From the NCBI RefSeq assembly GCF_027286305.1, contig NZ_CP114599.1, forward strand, positions 2,232,001 through 2,296,000: a stretch of DNA of 64,000 bases. Reading direction: 5' to 3'. Source of the DNA: Phenylobacterium sp. NIBR 498073. Lineage in GTDB: Bacteria; Pseudomonadota; Alphaproteobacteria; Caulobacterales; Caulobacteraceae. Of this stretch, positions 61,267 through 64,000 are shown in pieces. Position 1 is the first letter of the stretch, and every line of letters starts with the position of its first letter. Below the pieces are notes generated by a model. That model made no database searches. It was given only the letters and a program-made list of their open reading frames with translations, and was not told the origin of the DNA. The translations under genes were made by a program, and so were the position numbers.

Positions 61267-61313
61267 GCGCATTTTCTACGCCGAACCGGCGGCCACTTCG
61301 GCGGAGAATGCGC
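61267..61313. repeat. REP-like extragenic palindrome
   Basis: GCGCATTTTCTACGCCGAA pairs imperfectly with TTCGGCGGAGAATGCGC around an ACCGG-type loop. It resembles an extragenic repeat common in alphaproteobacterial genomes (an arm close to GCATTTTC, an ACCGG-type middle, CCACTTCG, GAAAATGC). It ends on the stop codon of the XRE gene. Confidence 0.6.
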
Positions 61314-61573
61314 TAGAGCCTTCGCAGGCCCGAAACGTCCAGCCCCGGTTCGAACAGGATCCGGGGCGAGACGTGCAGCGCGGTGATCAACGCGTGCAGC
61401 TGCGCCGAGGCGAGGCGCAATCGGCCGTGTTCAGCCATCGAAAGCTCGGCGTGCGAGAGCCTCGCCCGGTCGGCGAGGTCGGCCAGCGCCAGGCCCCTGG
61501 CCTCGCGGACGGCTTTCAATCTCCGGCCCACGGCTTCGAGGTCCGCGCTGACCGGAGGCAGCGATATGATCAT
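61313..61573 (-). CDS. XRE-family HTH transcriptional regulator
   Basis: An 86-residue HTH protein: LKAVREARGLALADLADRARLSHAELSMAEHGRLRL (about 19-55) is the Cro/CI-type DNA-binding domain. It has no obvious ligand domain. It shares a 305-bp divergent region with a symporter-TetR pair. The gene is small but has a clean start. Confidence 0.8.
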   Translation of the reverse strand: MIISLPPVSADLEAVGRRLKAVREARGLALADLADRARLSHAELSMAEHGRLRLASAQLHALITALHVSPRILFEPGLDVSGLRRL

Positions 61574-61878
61574 CGCCGGTCCTCCCTGATGGGCCGAGCT
61601 TAGGACCGATCAGGCGCGCGGCCCAATCAACTTATCCTATTGAATCGATAGATGGTTTCGATGCTGTGGCGGGGCCGTCGGTCCGCGCGGAGCGCGACGC
61701 GGCGACATCATTTAAAACGAAACAATAATTGTAAATACAATGCGTAATGGAGAAAAGATAATCTTAGGATTGGCGGGTGGCGCTCGGCGCCGATCGAGCG
61801 GGCGGCCAGAGCGCAGATCGACGCGGCGGGGCGAAATCCGGTTTCGCGCCGGCTCGAACGCGCAGTAGTTTCAGATCG
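61574..61878. other. Divergent intergenic region between XRE and symporter genes
   Basis: A 305-base gap with a marked AT-rich core (about 61707-61768) in otherwise GC-rich DNA. It holds a 14-bp dyad (61728-61741) and CTTATCCTATTGAATCGATAG at 61631. No gene or RNA is recognised. Confidence 0.6.
61728..61741. promoter_or_regulatory. ATTGTA-AA-TACAAT palindrome, candidate operator
   Basis: A near-perfect 14-bp dyad in the AT-rich core, between divergent XRE and symporter genes. Either the XRE protein or the TetR at 63138 could bind it; the symmetry is seen, the binding is inferred. Confidence 0.4.
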
Positions 61879-63141
61879 ATGGCCAAGCTTCTGAACGTGA
61901 TCCGGGCCGCCGGCGCCCAGACGACCGTGCGTATCCTGCTCGCCCTAGCGGCCGGCCTGACGGTCGGTGCGGCGATGGCCGGACATCCGGCGATCGAGAA
62001 GATCATCGCGGTCGCCGATCCGGTCGGCGGGCTGTGGCTCGACGCGCTGCGCATGACCATCGTGCCGCTGGTCTTCTCGCTGCTCGTGGTCGGCGTGTCA
62101 GCGGCGGCGGGGACGGCGGCGGCGGGCGGGACGGCGGCGAGGGCGCTCGGCCTGTTCGGCGTGCTGCTGACGGCCAGCGCGTTGTTCTCGGCCCTGGCGG
62201 TGTCGGGGGTGCTGGCGGCCTGGCCGGCCCCGCAGGCGGCGGTCGCGGGCCTGCGCGAGGCGGCGGGCCACTCGAGCCAGAAGGTCCCGGACTTCCCGAC
62301 CATGGGCGCGTGGCTGCGCGCGTTCATCCCGACCAACCCGATCGAGGCCGCGGCCGAGACCAACATGGCGCCGCTGGTGGTGTTCGCGCTGCTGTTCGGC
62401 CTGGCGCTGACCCGGATCCGCGCAGAGCTGCGCCGCGGCCTGACCGACGTCTTCCAGGCGCTGATGGACACCATGCTGGTGCTGGTCCAGTGGGTGTTGC
62501 TGGTCGCGCCGATCGGGGTGTTCGCGCTGGCGCTGATCGTCGGGGCCAAGGCCGGGTTCGGCGCGGCCGGGGCGCTGGGCCACTACATCCTGATCCTGTC
62601 GGGCGTCTGCATCGCCGTGGGCCTGCTTTCCTACCTGCTGGCGCTGGCGGCCGGCGTGCCGCTGGCGGCGTTCGCCAGGGCTGCGGCGCCGGCCCAGGCG
62701 GTGGCGTTCTCGACCCAATCCTCGATCGCCTCGCTGCCGGCGATGATCGCCGGCACGCGACAGCTGGGCGCGTCGGAGGCCAGCATCGGCGTGGTGCTGC
62801 CGCTGGCTGTGTCGCTGTTCCGGATCACCAGCCCGGCGGCGAACCTTGGCGTGGCGATCTATTGCGCCCACGTGTTCGGCGTGACGCTGAACGTCGCGCT
62901 GCTGGCCGCCGGGATCGGGGTGGCGGCGGTGATCAGCCTGGCCTCGGTCGGGCTGCCGGGGCAGATCACCTTCTTTACGACCACGGGGCCGATCTGCCTG
63001 ATCATGGGCGTGCCGCTGGAGCTGCTTCCGATCCTGCTCGCGGTCGAGACCATTCCGGACATCTTCCGTACGGTCGGGAACGTCACCGCCGACATGGCGG
63101 TCACTTGCCTGGCCAAGGGCGTCGAGGGCCGCGCCGCATGA
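61879..63141 (+). CDS. Dicarboxylate/amino acid:cation symporter (DAACS family)
   Basis: A 420-residue transporter: GGLWLDALRMTIVPLVFSLLVVGV, FSTQSSIASLPAMI (the QSSxATLP-like serine-rich loop), FRITSPAANLGVAIYCA, TFFTTTGPICLIMGVPLE. Eight or so membrane segments plus two re-entrant loops are expected. It would take up C4-dicarboxylates or acidic amino acids with Na+/H+. The ATG at 61879 was chosen as MAKLL begins the first helix. It overlaps TetR by 4 nt. Confidence 0.93.
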   Translation: MAKLLNVIRAAGAQTTVRILLALAAGLTVGAAMAGHPAIEKIIAVADPVGGLWLDALRMTIVPLVFSLLVVGVSAAAGTAAAGGTAARALGLFGVLLTASALFSALAVSGVLAAWPAPQAAVAGLREAAGHSSQKVPDFPTMGAWLRAFIPTNPIEAAAETNMAPLVVFALLFGLALTRIRAELRRGLTDVFQALMDTMLVLVQWVLLVAPIGVFALALIVGAKAGFGAAGALGHYILILSGVCIAVGLLSYLLALAAGVPLAAFARAAAPAQAVAFSTQSSIASLPAMIAGTRQLGASEASIGVVLPLAVSLFRITSPAANLGVAIYCAHVFGVTLNVALLAAGIGVAAVISLASVGLPGQITFFTTTGPICLIMGVPLELLPILLAVETIPDIFRTVGNVTADMAVTCLAKGVEGRAA

Positions 63142-63827
63142 CCCGGGCGGCGAAACCTGCGCCGCCGGCCCGCGGCCGGCGCAAGAAGGGCGAGGGCCCG
63201 GACCTGCGCAAGGCGATTCTCGACGCCGCCGAGCAGCTATTCGCGGCGCACGGCTTCTATGGGGTGACCACCCGCCAGGTCGCGGCCGAGGCGGGAGTCG
63301 ATACGGCGCTGATCCACTACTACTTCGGGGCCAAGCGCGATCTGTTCGACGCGGTGTTCGCGCGCCGCGCCGAGATCCTCAACGCCGTCCGCGTCGAGGC
63401 GATGGCGGCCTACGAGGCGCAGAGCGGCGGCCGTATGACGCCCCGCGGCGTCGTGGCGGCGTTCATCGACCCGTTGATCGAGATGTCGCTGACCGGGGAG
63501 CCGGGCTGGAAGAACTACTTCCGGCTGGTGGCGCTGGTGAACAACACTCCGGCCTGGGGCGGGGAGACGATGCACCACTATTTCGATCCCGTGGTGCACC
63601 AGTTCATCGACACCCTGCGCAAGGTGATGCCGCAGGCGCAGTCGCCGGACCTTTACTGGGGCTACCAGTTCCTGACCGGCTCGATGATGCTGGCGCTGTC
63701 GGAGACCGGGCGGATCGACCAGCTGTCGGAAGGGCTGTGCCGCTCGACCGACCTGGCGGCGGTCCGCGCGCGGCTGTTCGACTACTGCGCGGCGGGCTTC
63801 GAGGCGATCGTCGCACCGCGGTCGTGA
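63138..63827 (+). CDS. TetR-family transcriptional regulator
   Basis: A 229-residue regulator. The HTH is LRKAILDAAEQLFAAHGFYGVTTRQVAAEAGVDTALIHYYFGAKRDLF (about 24-71); the ligand domain follows. It overlaps the symporter stop (ATGA), so it is likely co-transcribed and may regulate it or the divergent region. A basic, Ala/Pro-rich tail precedes the HTH. Confidence 0.93.
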   Translation: MTRAAKPAPPARGRRKKGEGPDLRKAILDAAEQLFAAHGFYGVTTRQVAAEAGVDTALIHYYFGAKRDLFDAVFARRAEILNAVRVEAMAAYEAQSGGRMTPRGVVAAFIDPLIEMSLTGEPGWKNYFRLVALVNNTPAWGGETMHHYFDPVVHQFIDTLRKVMPQAQSPDLYWGYQFLTGSMMLALSETGRIDQLSEGLCRSTDLAAVRARLFDYCAAGFEAIVAPRS

Positions 63828-63927
63828 GCGGGCGGCGGGGCGACGGTCCGCCGTTGCAGCCGCGCGCCCACCGCTATAGGTTCCGCCGCTCTGAACACTA
63901 ACGCCTATTCGCGCGGAGTCCCCCGAC

Positions 63928-64000
63928 GTGGTCGATGTCTTTGATGAAGTCGAGGAGCAGCTTCGCTCCGAGCGCTACAAGTCGATTGCGCTGAGGGTGC
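63928..64000 (+). CDS. Start of a TPR (YfgM-like) protein, truncated by window end
   Basis: GTG 63928 begins MVDVFDEVEEQLRSERYKSI, the N-terminus of alphaproteobacterial YfgM-like TPR_21 proteins, normally upstream of bamB/der. Only 24 codons lie in the window, so the call rests on this short match. Confidence 0.55.
   Translation, partial: MVDVFDEVEEQLRSERYKSIALRV

Noticed and set aside
62034..63137. Long plus-strand frame running in phase into TetR
   Set aside because: It lies inside the symporter in another frame and is Gly/Arg/Ala-rich; the TetR protein begins at 63138.

Overview
This window is about 67% GC and reads as chromosomal DNA from a Caulobacteraceae alphaproteobacterium (Caulobacter/Phenylobacterium-like). 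The pointers are an flbT-flaF-flagellin locus with tandem FlmG/FlbA-type TPR proteins, CtrA-type TTAA boxes, a sigma-54/IHF/enhancer flagellin promoter, an alphaproteobacterial GAAC-N7-GAAC SOS box before ssb, and a GyrA with non-canonical quinolone-pocket residues. Most of the window is housekeeping DNA. Genes are densely packed, many start codons overlap the preceding stop (ATGA), and TTG/GTG starts are common.

Layout. (1) 1-10,000 is a flagellar filament locus. Two tandem TPR/glycosyltransferase-like genes (minus strand) diverge from flbT-flaF, followed by a major flagellin, a FlaG-like protein, a second FljJ-like flagellin and a large FlaEY-like protein. FlbT, FlaF, the specialised flagellin and the FlmG-type proteins would together control flagellin translation, modification and export. 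(2) 9,860-11,650 holds two small envelope proteins that share a Cys-Trp domain, and SOS-controlled ssb. (3) 11,700-14,280 is the only clear accessory segment: two overlapping ORFs that look like internally deleted tyrosine recombinases, followed by a repeat-rich intergenic region. (4) 14,282-28,380 carries a DUF885 protein, sodC, gyrA, coaD, two cyclophilins, an HD protein, twin membrane-anchored EEP nucleases/phosphatases, the queuosine genes queA-tgt, a lipoprotein, tRNA-Lys(UUU) and a sterol-desaturase-like protein. (5) 28,516-31,275 is a sulfate ABC transporter (cysT-cysW-cysA) with no adjacent binding protein. (6) 31,293-34,713 is a circularly permuted ATP-grasp / alpha-E / transglutaminase operon, a widely conserved but poorly understood peptide-modification system. 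(7) 34,929-41,259 is tamA-tamB plus a lipoprotein. (8) 41,256-51,628 carries phhA, hspQ, ppx/gppA-rlmE, a LysR-MFS pair and guaB-MAPEG-rsmB-guaA. (9) 51,674-57,353 holds a secreted lipase-like protein and an alanine catabolism module (lrp, alr, dadA, ridA). (10) 57,506-64,000 carries an alcohol dehydrogenase, an ArsC/Spx-like protein, an ECF sigma cassette, panB, an XRE regulator, a dicarboxylate symporter with TetR, and the start of a TPR protein.

I found no CRISPR array, intact prophage, transposase or rRNA. The points most worth a second look are the doubled FlmG-type genes beside two dissimilar flagellins, the FlaEY-like propeller protein, the three-member Cys-Trp envelope family, the chimeric recombinases, the Tgt that has lost two of its three zinc cysteines, the GyrA pocket and GyrA-box changes, and the ATP-grasp/alpha-E/transglutaminase operon whose product carries a hexanucleotide-encoded polyglutamine tail.
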